A stretch of DNA of 64,000 nucleotides from contig NW_027288510.1 of assembly GCF_037038585.1 (NCBI RefSeq), positions 1,183,001 to 1,247,000 on the forward strand, in the 5' to 3' direction. This document shows, piece by piece, positions 34,401-49,400 of the stretch (its first letter is position 1; every line of letters begins with the position of its first letter). The position numbers and the translations under genes are program-made. The notes beneath the pieces were generated by a model. That model did no database searches and had not been told where the DNA came from. It was given only the letters and a program-made list of their open reading frames with translations. Origin of the DNA: Patagioenas fasciata (Eukaryota; Chordata; Aves; Columbiformes; Columbidae).

Positions 34401-37400
34401 AGCCTTTCTTTCAAGGTGTAAGCAAGGCTGGCGAAGAACAGATGAAATGTAGAAAGCAGCAGTAAAAAAAAATCTTTGGATTCCCACTCCACACGTGAGC
34501 ACAGAGAAGCAGTTTGCTCCAAAGTGGAGGATTTCTCCCCAGGCAGTGACCAGTGTGACAAGTCACGGAATCCCAGAATGTCAGGGGTTGAAGGGACCTG
34601 GAAAGCTCATCCAGTGCAATCCCCCCATGGAGCAGGAACACCCAGCTGAGGTTCCACAGGAAGGGGTCCAGGCGGGTTTGAATGTCTGCAGAGAAGGAGA
34701 CTCCACAACCTCCCTGGGCAGCCTGGGCCAGGCTCTGACACCCTCACCAGGAAGAAGTTTCTTCTCGTATTTAAGTGGAACCTCCTGTGTTCCAGTTTGC
34801 ACCCATTGCCCCTTGTCCTGTCACTGGTTGTCACCCAGAAGAGCCTGGCTCCATCCTCCTGACACTTCCCCTTTCCATATTGATCCCCATGAATGAGTCA
34901 CCCCTCAGTCTCCTCTTCTCCAGCTCCAGAGCCCCAGCTCCCTCAGCCTTTCCTCACACGGGAGATGCTCCGCTCCCTTCAGCATCTTGGTGGCTGCGCT
35001 GGACTCTCTCCAGCAGTTCCCTGTCCTTCTGGAGCTGAGGGGCCACCACTGGACACAATATTCCAGGTGTGGTCTCCCCAGGGCAGAGCAGAGGGGCAGG
35101 AGAACCTCTCTGACCTACTGACCACCCCCTTCTAACCCACCCCAGGTACCATTGGCCTTCCTGGCCACAAGGGCCCAGTGCTGGCTCATGGTCACCCTGC
35201 TGTCCCCAGGACCCCCAGGTCCCTTTCCCTTACACTGCTCCCACCGAAGGGCAAGCACTTACAGCAATCTTGGCCTTGATACTGGCCAGCTTGTCCTGGG
35301 CAGCCGCCAGCTCGGCGTTGGCCCTGCTCAGAGCCTGCCGCTTGGGCTGCACCTCGCAGAACACAGCGTGGAACCGCACCATGTTCACCACCCAGGAGCA
35401 GAGCCCGGCCGCCGCCAAGGACTTGGTGGTCACAAATTCGGGTTTAAACTTGGGATCCTGTAAATAGGGCTGAAGGGCTTTGAGGCAGTTCTCATGGATG
35501 TTCTCCTTGTCGAACTTGATCAAGGAGTCCAGGAAGCCATCCACCCTGGCCATGGCGGCCAGACCTGCACATGAAGAACCAGTCACCCTGCTGCTGCTCG
35601 GGAAATTCATTAAAAATACCCGTCTTTATCTACATATTTCAGACATGAAATGACATTTACCGTCTTTCCATTCTCTTGTTGCTGGGTTAATGATGCCAAA
35701 GAGCTCATCATTGGTGACTGCCTTGGGGTTGAGGTCTGTCCAGACAGGACGTCGCTTCATTATCTGGTAAGTCCTGTTCAGGGATCTCATCACCTGAGAC
35801 TTGCCCGTGCCCGCGTTACCCACCACGAAGACAGAGTGCCGGACCGTCAGCCACTCCTCCAGCTGCACCACCTGAGAAAAACACTCCCAAATTTTAGACA
35901 AAGATGCCAAACTGAAGTTCAGGTCTATAAAATAGGTCCCACTGGGCCACCTCTTTAGAAAGACGTGACCCTGAGACACAAGCAGATTTGACAATTGAGT
36001 TTGGTCCAGCCACTCTAATCACAATGGGTGAAATCCTCAGCCTGCAGATAAACTTTCAGCGCTGTTTATACTTGACAACCACCACCTGATGAGGCCCTGC
36101 TCTCCAGGGGCTACACTTTCATGAGCCTACAAAAGTTGGCCCCTTTGGAAGCCCAGAGACTGATCCAGTGCTGACTTCAGGAGCAGGTGCAGCTGCCTCA
36201 GACCCAGCACAGCTGACTGCCCTCCAGCGAGATCTGCCTGCAAGGACAATGCTGTGCAGAGCTCTCTTTGTAGAAGCAAAGCTGTTTGAGAAAACCCAAA
36301 TGATTTGATGGCGATGTGGGTGTAGCAGAAGATCTCTTGGTCTTACTTTGAGCACAAAGTTGTCCTCAGCCTGCAGCCGGAGGTCCAGCACAGCCTGCCT
36401 CACAAACGACTCAAAATTCAGGTCACGCTTCCGAGGCACATCCAGTGCAGGGAATAGATCCCCAATCAGCCCCATAAACACCGGCACATCATCCGTCACA
36501 ATCTTGGGGATGCTGAAGTCACGAAGAGAGCGCATCAGAACCTGGTCTTCGGGTCGCTCTGGGTCATCTCGCTTGAGGGAGCCAGCAACAACCAGCACTG
36601 ACTTAATGGCACGCAAGCCCCAGTCGTAGTGATCCTACACCAGAGGAAGAAAAAAAAAGAGGCATGAGTTTATGCTTAGACAGTACCATGTAGGGTGAAG
36701 AACCACCATTCCCAAACTGCCAGACTAGTAAGCAATGAAAATACATCTAAATCTGTTATTTGCATTGTGGCCAGAGACCTTCTCCAGCCTGAGTGACCTG
36801 GTTTCCATCTCAGTAGGTGAGATTCCCGTCAGGGACAGTATTAAAGAGTCAAATAATTCAGCTGTTCAGACCATCACATGGGCTCACAGTTGGCAGTAAG
36901 ACAGCAGCAGGATTTGCACTCCAGAGACCAAAGCAATTTGTTTCACCTAAATCATAAAGCACCTATAGCAAGGCCAGCCAGCCCCCTGCATCTGCAGGAG
37001 CCACCAAGGTGAAAGGCTTGTGAGTCCATTATGAGGCCCCAAAGACCCAAGTTTCTCCACCCTGCCCATCACAAGATGACAAGCCTGTTTGGTCTCAGAG
37101 GAGGTCCAGGAATAAGGGGTCAGTAAAGACATTGCTGAAAAAGTACCACAAAACGGCATGAGAAGAACTCTCAAGCCAACAAACAACTGTTCGTATTTCT
37201 GTCCTGTTAACACCCTCCAGAGCACAGCTCGACAGCTGACTGCTCTGTGTGGGAGGCCATGGCTTCCACCAGGCCCCTCAAGGCACAGCACCAAGTTTCT
37301 GCGACAGAGCATATCCCACCCAGCCTCATGCTGGCACAGCCAAGATCAGGTTTGTATCATCAGGAATCCTGATTCAGGTCTCCTCTGGACCCAGCTTCGA

Positions 37401-40400
37401 TCTACACAAATAATGACAAGGAAAAATCTGATCTGCTTTGCACTGACAGTAACTCTAACAAGACCTGGAACCAGCCTAAGGCTGAACTCAGAGAGGGACA
37501 CCATAAACCCTTTGCAGGCAGGAGAATCAATAGGAAGAGACTGGAAAGCAAAAGGTCACTGAATACTACCCCAAACATGGTGTCATTTAAACTCACTGAA
37601 AGGTCTCCCATTAATGCAGCTGGTCAAATGCTTTTGTCCCTGCAGATGCTCCAGTAAAGCAGTCTGAAAATCTTATTGCTCCGATGATCACCAACCCTCT
37701 CCTCCCCCAGCAGCCAGTGCAAATGCAGTCATTAAATAAAAGCTGTGAAACGTTAGCCATGGAGCTGAGCAGCACAGTGCCATGTTTCTGCTGATTTTGG
37801 AGATTCATCATACCACTCAGCCACAGAATCAGGCTCACCTGCTTGGACAGGAGCTCTTTGCAGAGTTGGTAGAGAGTAATGAACTTCCTGGCTAACACCC
37901 GGGCCTCGATGAATCCCTCAGCCACCAACATAATTTCACAGATCAGCTCAAAGTCTGGCACAACCATCGCACACGGCCTAAAATGACAGGTGAGGAGGCA
38001 TTGCAGAACAAGTATTTCTTGACTACAGGTCTTACAGGCAGCGCATTTGCAGCTTCATCTTCTAGGCCTTCTTTTATGAGCCAGGTCACCCTCTGCCTTC
38101 CCCACGACAAGGGACAGAGCTCCTTTGCCCTGCCTGTGCGTGCCCAGACCCAGGCCTGTTGTGCAAGGCTTAAACTACCTGCGAATGCCCTGTGCAAGTG
38201 AATTCCCCAAGGACATGAGGTCGAGCCTGGATGTTCCAAAAGACAGTTTCTGCCAGGTCACAAACCCTGACCTGGACTCACCTGAAGAGAGCTTTTAAAT
38301 TCTCAGGTAGCTCTGTTCGCCCTGCGTAACCAGGGTTCATGGTGATGAAAATGCCTACTGATGGTACTAAGTTGATGTCTTCTCCAAGAAAATTGAAGGA
38401 TTTCTTCTTCTCCCGTATTGCATCCTGCACGCTCTTCACCTAGAAATCAAGACAGTACTATAGTATCAGCGTTCACTTATGAAAAACACATCAGACAACG
38501 GTGCTTCCTTCGTTACTCTTGGCCTCGTGACAAATGGGGCTAATCACTGTTTTATTTTTCACCGGCAGCATAAAGCTTTATACACTGTTTGGAGTACATC
38601 AGCATGGCAATATCAATTTCCCATCTCAGTCAAACTCTGGCAAAGCAGAAAAAAGAGCTGAAGAGAGTGGAAAGTCAAAATGCAAAGGAGTTGCAAGACT
38701 TCACACCTTTGCTCCATGAGACAATGATGAACGTGGGTCAGGAAGAGCAACTCAGGAGCGGGAAATGTCCCCAGCACTGCCTGCATTCACCTTGGCTTTT
38801 GACATCACCTGTGGGACACTGCTCAGCACATCTCACAGCAAAAACACCACCAAAGGCTCCACCATCTCTGAACCAGCCAGCCCAGCAGAGGTCTGATGTG
38901 TGAGAGAGACACAGGGCAGTACAGGTATCCACAACACAGCCAACACCCAAACGCACTCCCCAAAGTCTATCGCAATATGGGCCCATTATTCCCTTTACCC
39001 ATCTCACCTCTCCCCACACAGCGTTGCTCTTCAGGACATCCCAAAACCCTCCTGTGCCTGCTCCGTTCCCTGACCAGGCCCAGAGAAGGGGTAGCACCTC
39101 CCAATAAGCTTGGCCTCAGCTCAGTTGTAAACTGACCACTTGATACCACTTTTAAAGATTTTGGGACATCAGATGTTTGATTTAAAACCAAAACCAGAAG
39201 GCAGAAGCTGTAAAACCTCTCCTAACACCTTCACTCACTAATATTATATTGTTTTTTATATTTGCCTGATTGCAGCTTTGTTCTGCTCATTCCTCTCCTT
39301 CCGAAGAGTTCACCTCTCTGCAAACAGCACCTCAGCGAGGGGCAAATCTCTCTCTATTCACCGCTCTAACCTCACGACTGTTTGCCATCTCAAAGTAAAG
39401 CAATTAATCGAATTTTTCCCTGTAAGGAACCATATCGACATCAGCTGCATGAGTAAGACAGCCAATTAAACATCGCCATGGTAACACTCCTAATAGCAGC
39501 CAGGAGACACCATGATGGAATGACGGCCGTGCCGCTTTCTTCAGCTGCCACGCTCCAGCCAGGAGCGAGGGAACCATCAGCAGTTGAGTCATTCCTGGGC
39601 TTCTTTTGTTCAGCTTCCCTTTTTATTTCAAGATCCTCAAAGACTTTTTTTCAATGACAACTTTAAACTAGGACCTGACGGAAGAGAAATTGAGAGGGAA
39701 TGATACATAAACTCTTGTACCTGCCTGGGGCTTCTCTGGGATGCCACATAAGGTACCAATTATGAGTGAAACAGATGAGAAGAATGAGGAGTTCATGGAG
39801 GGGTTAAGAACAATGTCTTTGACCGAAACATTTACAGAAGTGTAGAAACTTCTGAGCTTTATATCTTTCTATAACACTGAGCCCAAAAGGGAGTCCAGGA
39901 ACAATTCAGCACCTCAATCAGATATTAGGATCCTAAAACACGCACTCAGCTGACAGTTGGATCCTGAAGAACTTGGGCACTTTGGCACCTCAGTTTTCTG
40001 CACTGAAGCCCCCCAAGGCTTCCCCTGTATAAAATAATGCCAGGTTTCCTCATGGGCTGGTAAGAGGAGGGGAAGGAGGACGCGAAGTGACAGATTATAT
40101 ATATAAGCACGAGAGCACAGGACTTTCTGGCACGATGGGGAGGCCAGTCTCCCTTCCAGCCCTTCTCCAGGGATGCTGCTGCGCTTCACACGAGACTCAC
40201 CAACACAATGCACTGAGCAGCTAAACTACAGAGGAGATGAGAAACCATTCGCCAGGGGAAACACCCATGCCCAGCTGGGCACCGCTCCAATAGCTCTGTC
40301 CCAGGTTTAATCCCACGGTGTCAGGGTACCCTGGGCAAGCGCGTCAGCAAGGGCCGCAGATCTGCCCCAGATTCCAGCTCCCGAGTGTCACCAGCTGACA

Positions 40401-43400
40401 CTGGCTTTTGGGAGCACCACGGGGCTGCACACATTCCTCCAAGGAATGGTGCCAGTTGGCCAGGAATACCTTCCAAAGCCACTTGGCAGAGCTGTCGTTA
40501 CAGACACCAGAACTAAATCCACAGCCATATAGTTTTGGAGACAGGTTAAGAAAATTAATCCTGAATGTATTCCCATTTCCTGAGTATGACACACAACCTG
40601 TGCCTGACCAGGGGTGATAAGGAACCCCCAGAAGTCCAGCGGATCTGCCCCAAACACCCCTCTTCCCCTCTGTGAAAATTATTCCCTACATTGCAGACTG
40701 AGCAGCCGCAAGTCAAGGCAGCTTCTCTGTCTTGAAACGATGTGCTGCAATTATCTCACAGCAGATTAACGACACGAGTGCTTTCCTGAGGAGGAACAGG
40801 TACAGAGCCATGGTGCGTAGTGGTCTGGGAAAAGATGCTACAAAGAATTGTCTTGGCACAAATGCTGTAACTGGGGCAAGAAAAGTGACAAATATCTTTG
40901 CAGCACGTAACTGCGACATCTTGGCAGTGCTGTGATATTCATGTGATTAATCTTGAGATCTAATCCCACACCTGCCTATACACAGAACTGAAACCGGCAA
41001 TATGCAATTGCCATTTTTACCCTTGCTCCAAAGACTGCAGAATGGCTCTGCTCTGTTTGTATTTATTTATGAGGGTTTCTCCACTCACCTGTACAGCAAC
41101 CACAGAAAGGACCTCAACTGAGATCCTGTTAAATTCATCAAAACAGCCCCAGGCTCCCGTCTGGGAAAGGCCTTTGTAAATATTCCCACAAGACTGGAAA
41201 AACAAAACAAAAACAAAGATTACAAGAGTGAAATCATAAATGGAATCAACTCCAGCAAAAAATTGATTTTATTTCCCAGCCTGTTTATTTATAGCAATTT
41301 ACAGTCTATTGTGGGTATTTAGAAAAGTGCATGGAAACAGCAGGCACAACTCAATTATAATATTTATAGCTCTGCGCAGCTTGCCACTTTATCTGCTAAT
41401 TGCACTTTCTCGATATATCTGTGCACCAGTTTCATTTAAAGGTCACTTGTGCTGAATTACTGATGGCCCCGTTTCCTGGGAGAGCCCATAAGCTAAATGA
41501 AATATGATCCGAGGCTACCAAAATCACTGTACCGTGCCAGACTGGCAGAGAGCAAGACTCAGCCTAATGATTCAGTGCTCTGTAGCGGCTGAAGGTTCAC
41601 TATGTTTTGGGTTTATTCTGGGAGAGGATCCTGAGAAAACCAGGACAGGTCCCTCCCCGTGCCAGGGGCTGCCAGGTCGCGAGCACGCCGAGAAGGAACG
41701 ACCAGGGTCCAACTATCAGCACAGCCTTGGTCTCAACTGAACAGACCAACATTTTTGAAGAATTACACATGAAATCTAACTCCAGAAAGGAAGGGAAATG
41801 CATAATGAGGCAGAGAAGATAGTTCGGGTCTCTGCCTCCTGAAGAACCTTGTGCAAATCTTAGAGAAGGAACGGGAGGAGAAGGAAAAGGCATTCAGCTT
41901 AAAGGAGTGTAGCAGGGATTTGGAGAGAGGTGATCACAGGATCCCAGCCTGGTTGGGCTGAAGGGACCTCTGCAGATCCCCCAGTCCAAGCCCTGCTCAC
42001 GCAGGGTCACAGAGCAGATCACACAGGTGGGTCCAGGCGGGTTTCAATGTCTCAGAGAAGGAGACTCCACACCCGCTCTGGGCAGCCTGGGCCAGGCTCT
42101 GGCACCTCCCAGCAAACAAGTTTCTGCTCATGTTCAGATGGAGCCTCCTGTGTTTCAGTCTGTGCCTGTTGTCCCTCACCCTGGCGTTGGGCACCACTGA
42201 ACAGAGTCTGCTCCATCCTCTGACACCCACCCTGACATATTGATCCCATTGATCAGATCCCTCTCAGCTTCTCTTCTCCAGCTCAACAGCTCCAGCTCTC
42301 TCAGTCTCTCCTCACAAGAAAGAAGCTCCAGACCCCTCAGCATCTTTGTAGCCCACTGCTGGACTCTGTGCAGTTATTCCTTCTTAAACTGGGGAGCCCA
42401 GAACTGGACACAACTCCAGATGTGGCATCACCAGGGCAGAGCAGAGCGGAAGGAACAACCTCCCTTGACCTGCTGGTCATACCTCTCCTAATGCACCCCA
42501 GGTACCATTGGATTACTCTCATCCTTCAGGTTTGCTCGGGCCCTGAGCATCCCCAGCCCCATGCGACCGCACTGCAGCCGAGGTGGGAGCCATACCTTGT
42601 AGTCCATCTGCTCGGAGCAGTTAAACACGTACACCATGATGCCCAGGGCTCGCCCCAAATCTTTCGTAGTCTCCGTCTTGCCAGTGCCCACAGGGCCTGC
42701 AGGTGCTCCGCTCATGGTCAGGTGCAGTGACTGGGTCAGGGTGATGTAACATCTTTCACAGTGAATGATGAATGAAAAAAGGAAATATGTCCAATAGGTC
42801 AACTGTGGGCTGCAGGGCAATAGCACTAGAGCATTGCACTCAGCAGAGCCTCTCCTCTGAAAAGCTGTACGTGAGCAGGGGTCATGTCTGAGCTGAAAGC
42901 CTTCTTGGCATTAATTACCACCTCTGCTCAGCTCTGTTTTCTCCAAGAGATACTCATCTTCCACCAAGGTCTGCCCAAACCTCTTCATGTCCAGCTTGTG
43001 TTCTCTCTGGATCCTCATACAACTCACGGATATTGGGCACATCTCAGGCAGTATGAGAAAAGGACAGCTTTTCTGGAAGACCTGTCACTGACAGAAACCT
43101 GCTCAGGTGGCCTATGAGTGAACCCAACTCAAAGCTGCAGCAAGTCCCAAAGTTTCTCCATCATGTTGATGATGGACACTGGGGTGGTGTCCACATGTGA
43201 GTATCTATACTACCTGTATAAGCCACAGAGGTGTAGTCAATATAGCCAACAAAACCTGATGATACCTGGGGGCTTGACGCAGCTGACTAACACAGGTGAC
43301 TAGAGCCACCTGAGATGCTCTTGGTTGCTGAAATGTCACATAGGGTGGAGAGATATGACAAGGGGTCCATAGGAGACTTTTACACTTCTGGATTGGCAGC

Positions 43401-46400
43401 TGGAAGCCAGGTGGGACAACACAGAGTATCTCAAGTAACCCTAGGTGTCCCCACTGAGGCAACCAGGTAGATGTCTGCTTCAAGATGGGATGAAAGCTCT
43501 CTAGACTCACCAGCTTTATGGACTGTGGACATCTTGTGCACAGGAAGACACCCACAAGTGTTTTAATGTGTGAGCTGAATCCCACCCAGGGATCTGATGT
43601 ACAAATTCCCCAGAGGGTACCACCAAAAACCAGATAAGAGTTAGAGCTCGACCACTGGAGTGCTGGGACATGGAGACAGAACAAGAGGGATACAGGTGTC
43701 TGAACTAAATCCATCTTTGGTTGGCATCTCTCTCTCTACCTGTGTGGCAAAGCCCAGCTATGACATTGTGTCCCAGGGACTTACCTGTCGGTCAGCGGAG
43801 TGATCACAAGCCGAGGGGTATTGCCAAGGTATTCATAGGAGTACAGGAACTGGGCGTCACAGATGTTGGCAAAGCAGTGCCGTTCCTCATCTGACCATCT
43901 GTGCCGGAGCTGTGACAGCCAAATGAAGGCCTGGGCATTGTCCACCTGCAACACACCCACAAACACCATCACAGGAAGGCCGGGGATGCCAGACACATGC
44001 AGCTCGGGGGCCAAAATAGCGACTGCTATAAAATTTTCATGGGGGATGACTGGTCCTCACTGCAAGGCAGGTGTGGTGAGGAAGGCCGCCTCCTTGCAAT
44101 GCGGTGAGAAATGTCACCTCCCCATCTCCCATCAGTAAAGGGGAGGAACCAAATTAGTGACCACATTGGTGGGAGAGGAAAAAATTAATGGCCAAGAGAA
44201 AGAGCCTTACAAAAAGACTCCTGAATAGATTTAAGAAGCAGCAAGTCATGAAGAAGGTCTCATAATGCAACCAGAGTGAGAGAAGGAGCAGAGGCCATCT
44301 AGACAAGGAAGAGGTTGCAGACAGCACCAAGGAAACAGACTGGGGACAGGTGGACAAAGACAGGCATGGCCAGCGCTCTCTGCACAACCAGCAGGCAGGT
44401 CCAGATGCATCACTTCACCCCAGGCTGGACCGAGGCACCACTGAGCCCAGCTGAGCCTTGAAGACAGAAACCCTGTGAGCAGCCTGGCTGCCTCTGAGAT
44501 GACACAGATGAGGGAAGAGCCACAACCCAATACATTCAGGGCATCTTCCCACCCACCTGCAAGGCTAAACACTTGGCATGGTGTCAGGGACAGGGGAGTA
44601 GTGTGGGAGAGGTGTTGCAGGAGAAGGGAGTCCCACATAAGTCCCTGTGGCCCCACACCAGACAAAGGACGCTACAAAGAACAAAGCTTGAATGCTTTTT
44701 CTTACTTTCTAAAGTCAAAACTGAGACTGAGTCCAGCAGCCTCCCAACACAGCACCATCATCCACCAGCACATGTCTTGGCACCAGGACGCAGTGCCGCG
44801 CTCTCACTCCTGGTGTGAATCTGCAGCAACTACAAGTTGGTGTTGCAGGGCCATGACACAGCACAGCTCTGCAGGCTTACAGGGGCTTTCTGCACACTTA
44901 CTACAAACATTGTAGAAATAAATTTAGTCATACGTCTCCCACTGAGACCGGCAGTGATCTGAATGGCCAGTGGTTGGGCCCCCTGAAGCCCCCTCTCCAG
45001 CACCCACAGAACTGTGCTGAACTGCCAACACCAACCTTCTGTGCTATCATCTTTGCCACCACATCCCGAGCATGCACGTCGATGGTGCAAATGGTCATGA
45101 TTTTCTGTCTGTCGCCCTTGGAGAGCTGCCCGATCAGCATGGTAACGAGGGTGTTCAGCTGGGTCACTTGCTTCTTGTGATATTCCTTCATCGCATTCTC
45201 GTAGCCTTCCTCCACCCTGGCAAAGGCAATCCCAACCTCGGTTGTCCACCAGATCTGGGTGCAGCAAAGCGCCACCTAGGGAAATAGGCTGGTTCAGTAT
45301 CAGGGAAAATACCAAAGCTTCCTTATGTTCAAGAGTGTCGGATCCACAGGGAGATCAAGGATGAAACATCCGTGACATGAAATTAAGTATTTTTTCATAC
45401 AGTAGTCACAGCAGACAGTACAACAAGGATCTGCTCCATGACATTCATTTAAAACACCATATCAGTGATAGACACATTTAGCAGCTAGTTATAAGTAAAT
45501 CAGCACCTTTCACATGCCTGACACAGCAGAGGAGGAAGAGTTGGAGACCACGAGGTTGTCAGAGGTGCATCTGAGGGGCTCTTCACTCTTATCAGGCCTC
45601 ACCACTTTGCCTTCCTGCTGCACCTCTCACTGCTCTGGCTGTACAGACTGCACTGCCCAAGCCCCTGGGCTCTGTCACCCAACCAAGAGCCCCAACCAGA
45701 GCATGGAGCTCAGCCTGAAAACTCCATCAGGAGACCGCCAGGATAAAGGACAACTCATCCTCCCTCTCTCCTGGATAGCAAGGTGGAGGCCAGAAACATG
45801 CCTGTCCACAGCTGCTGAAAGAAGGGAAGGGCAGGACTGATGGGGAACCCAAGAGCTACCTTTCCACGAGCCAGCCTGAGTGGTGATAAGAAGCAGTGGC
45901 AGATACCTGGGCAGGATAGTCAAAGAGCCATTGTTCCCTTGGTTTTTCCTCATAAGCCATGACGGCTTCTGTCACCTCATCTCTCACAGTAGCCCTCATG
46001 CTGTCTAGTACATGACTGAGCCAGACTTCAACCTGGAAAAGAGATTAAATCCCAGTAACACATTTGCTCTTCTTAAGTGCCTTTGGTAATTAGTGAAGAT
46101 AGGAAATGAGGCAAGCATCTCAGTTCTCTTTAGACTGGACATGAGGGAAAGGTTCTTCACCCAGAGGTGCTGGACACTGAACAGGCTCCCAGGGAGGTGT
46201 CACAGCCCCAACCTGACAGTGTTCAAGGAGAGACTGGACAACGTCCTCAGACACACGGGGTGACCTGTGGGGTTGTCACTGCAGGGACAGGACTTGGACT
46301 CCATGATCCTGGTGGGTCCCTTCCAGCTCAGGACATTCTATGAGTTAACCAAACCTCACAGCCTCCTTCAGACTGGGTAGATTTGGCTAATTCTGGTACT

Positions 46401-49400
46401 GTAGGATTAGCATCTACTTCCAGACACCAAGAACAGAAGACAGATTTTTTTCTTGAACTCTAGCTACAGGAGGAACCAAAATGAACTCCGTCAATGAATA
46501 ATTTGGTCAGGTGTGTTCCACCTCCAGGCCATGACAGAATCCCTGGTGGGATGTGGGCAGTCTGCCAGCAGCAGAAGAAAGATGCTGCCAAACTTGGGAA
46601 CACAATTCCTGCTGAATTTCATATTTCACAGGCAAAGCCCTCAACAAGAAGACAGACTGAACGCAGCAAGCTCCATTGCTGGGGAGCTCAGTAGCCGGTA
46701 TTACGTACTTTAGCTTCCTGTAATAGACCGTGCAGAAAGGTGAAACTACCAGGATAGATAAGCTGAGCAGTAGCTTGATTCTTACATTTCATACTTTCAC
46801 TCGTGGTATGAAATAATGAAGACTTGAGAAACAGGTAAAAGGCCTTCTCCTGCCAAACACACCCGTGCAGAGGTACTATGGAATAGCTTAGTCTCTTTTC
46901 AGTCTGCATCCCCTCCCTCACCGAGGATATTTGTAGCAAGCTTTAAGACTAACCTTCAAAAGGTCTTAGAAAAAATCAAATTAAAAACCTAGTCAGGAAA
47001 ATGGCACAGCTCTTTCTCTCACAGTGGACTGCGACATCCACGTCCCCCCTTAGTGAGGACCTATCCAGAGTGACACGAAAGGTTGTGGTGTAAGGAGGTA
47101 CTAAATCACCACCTCTTCCAGCTTTTCTCATGCACCAAGGGAGAGCAGTGAAGCTCTATGACGTCTTGGCAAGGGATCTCACACGAGGGGCAGGGGAGCA
47201 GACTCCACCGGACAGTTCTGATAGACAAGGACTTCCCTCTCACCTGCCCACTGCAGTCACAGGGCTCGCTGAAGCTGACGTACTCCTCCTCTCTACTGTA
47301 CATTCCCAGGCCAACCTTGGTTGGCTTTTGCTCAGAGTCCAGCTGGAATTTCATCCTGGCCAAGCTGTCAAAGAGTTTGGAAAGATGACGTTGCACCTGC
47401 AAAACGGGTTGTATAAATAAAGCAACCGAGATAGGACGAGCGGAATGAAGATCACTATACATGTCACAAGCAAAATCATGTTAACAAAATATCTTGGATA
47501 TTTAGGTAGCACCACATCTTCTCAAATGTGGCCAACATACTGCCAACAAAAGCCTCTTGCTGTCTCTTGTAATACTTCCACCTATTTCTACGGAATTTAG
47601 AAGACAGACATGCCTTAATAAATCATGTTTCTCCATTGGGAAATCTTCCATACAGAGCAAAAGCATAGAAAACATTGAAACACCTCATGACTCCTACCCC
47701 AAATTTCCCTACATGTAGTGATGAGAAGTCTGTAGCCATTTCTCCACCTCATCCTATTCTCAGCACAACGTGAAGTTTTCTTCACTATGAACTTTCCTGT
47801 TTTTCCACTACTAGAAACTGATTTTGTGCTAGTGAAATATCCTAAATTCTCTTTCATGGAGAAGAAAGATCTTTATTTCTGCCTAAGACCTATGATAAAC
47901 AGCCCAGACCTCCTATAGAACAACCATGTTCACCAAAAGCACTCTTCCAGAAGGAAAAGAATAATTCAGTTCTTTCCTGTTCACCTCCATCTGAGTCTGC
48001 AAAGCCAACAGGGAGATGCTGTGGGCTCTCAACATCAGCATCTGCCTGCTGGGAGCTGAGCAGGTCACCAGCACTTCTTCCAGACCACTGCGTAACACAC
48101 AACTGCATCACTGCGCGCCCCACGCCAATGAAGGTGAGATTCTCCTAGGATTGACGTCCCCACAGAAAGGGGAAGCTCCCAAAGCAGTCCCAGACAGGAG
48201 CTGCCTCTCTCAATTACAGCAGAGAGGTAGAAAAACTCCCATAGGGGAGATGAGAAATGAGGGAAAGGGACCTGGGGGTCCTGGGGACAGCAGGGTGACC
48301 ATGAGCCAGCACTGGGCCCTTGTGGCCAGGAAGGCCAATGGTACCTGGGGTGGGTTAGAAGGGGGTGGTCAGTAGGTCAGAGAGGCTCTCCTGCCCCTCT
48401 GCTCTGCCCTGGTGAGACCACACCTGGAATATTGTGACCAGTTGTGACCCTCAGTTCCAGAAGGACAGGGAACTGCTGGAGAGAGTCCAGCGCAGCCACC
48501 AAGATGCTGAAGGGAGTGGAGCATCTCCCGTGTGAGGAAAGGCTGAGGGAGCTGGGGCTCTGGAGCTGGAGAAGAGGAGACAGAGGGGGGACTCATTCAT
48601 GTTTACAGATATATAAAGGGGGAGTGTCAGGAGAATGGAGCCAGGCTCTCCTCGGTGACAACCAGTGATAGGACAAGGGGGAATGGGTTCAAACTGGAAC
48701 ACAGGAGGTTTCACTTAAATTTGAGAAGAAACTTCTTCATGGTGAGGGTGCCAGAGCCTGGCCCAGGCTGCCCATGGGGGTTGTGGAGTCTCCTTCTCTG
48801 CAGACATTCAAACCCCCTGGACCCCTTCCTGTGGAACCTCAGCTGGGTGTTCCTGCTCCATGGGGGGATTGCACTGGATGAGCTTTCCAGGTCCCTTCCA
48901 ACCCTGACATTCTGGGATTCTGCGTGAGATGCCCAATGCTCTGATGCTTTCAGAGAAGGAAGGGTGGAGGTGGATTTGTCCATCTAATTCTGACTCACTG
49001 ACTCACAAAGAACTACAACCCTCCCTCTCATGAGCTGTGCTGCAAGTGGACGCAGCTTCTCACACACATACAAGCAGGGCCAAACCCTGGGAGGTGCTAA
49101 GTGACTCTGAGAAGCACAGGGCACTCAGCATCCCCCCAGATCACAGAATCATTTTGGGTGGAAGAAACCCTCAGGATCAAGTCCAGCCATACCCTAGCTC
49201 TGGCACTAATCCATGTCCCTAAGAACCTCGTCTAAATGTCTTTTAAACCCCTCCAGGGATGGTGACTCCAGCACTGCCCTGGGCAGCCTGTTCCCATGCC
49301 CCACAGCCCTTTCTGGGAAGAATTTTTTTACAATATCCAATCTGAACCTCCCCTGGCACAACTTGAGGCCATTAAGCGTATCTTGAGGCCATAAGCTTAT

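Larger units (their letters stand above)
31431..35262. other. Intron with microsatellite and two CR1-type copies
   Basis: 3.8 kb between the last two DNAH9-like exons. It holds the pentanucleotide repeat, CR1-type fragments at 33,672-34,085 and 34,562-35,225, and otherwise unrecognised sequence. Confidence 0.6.
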
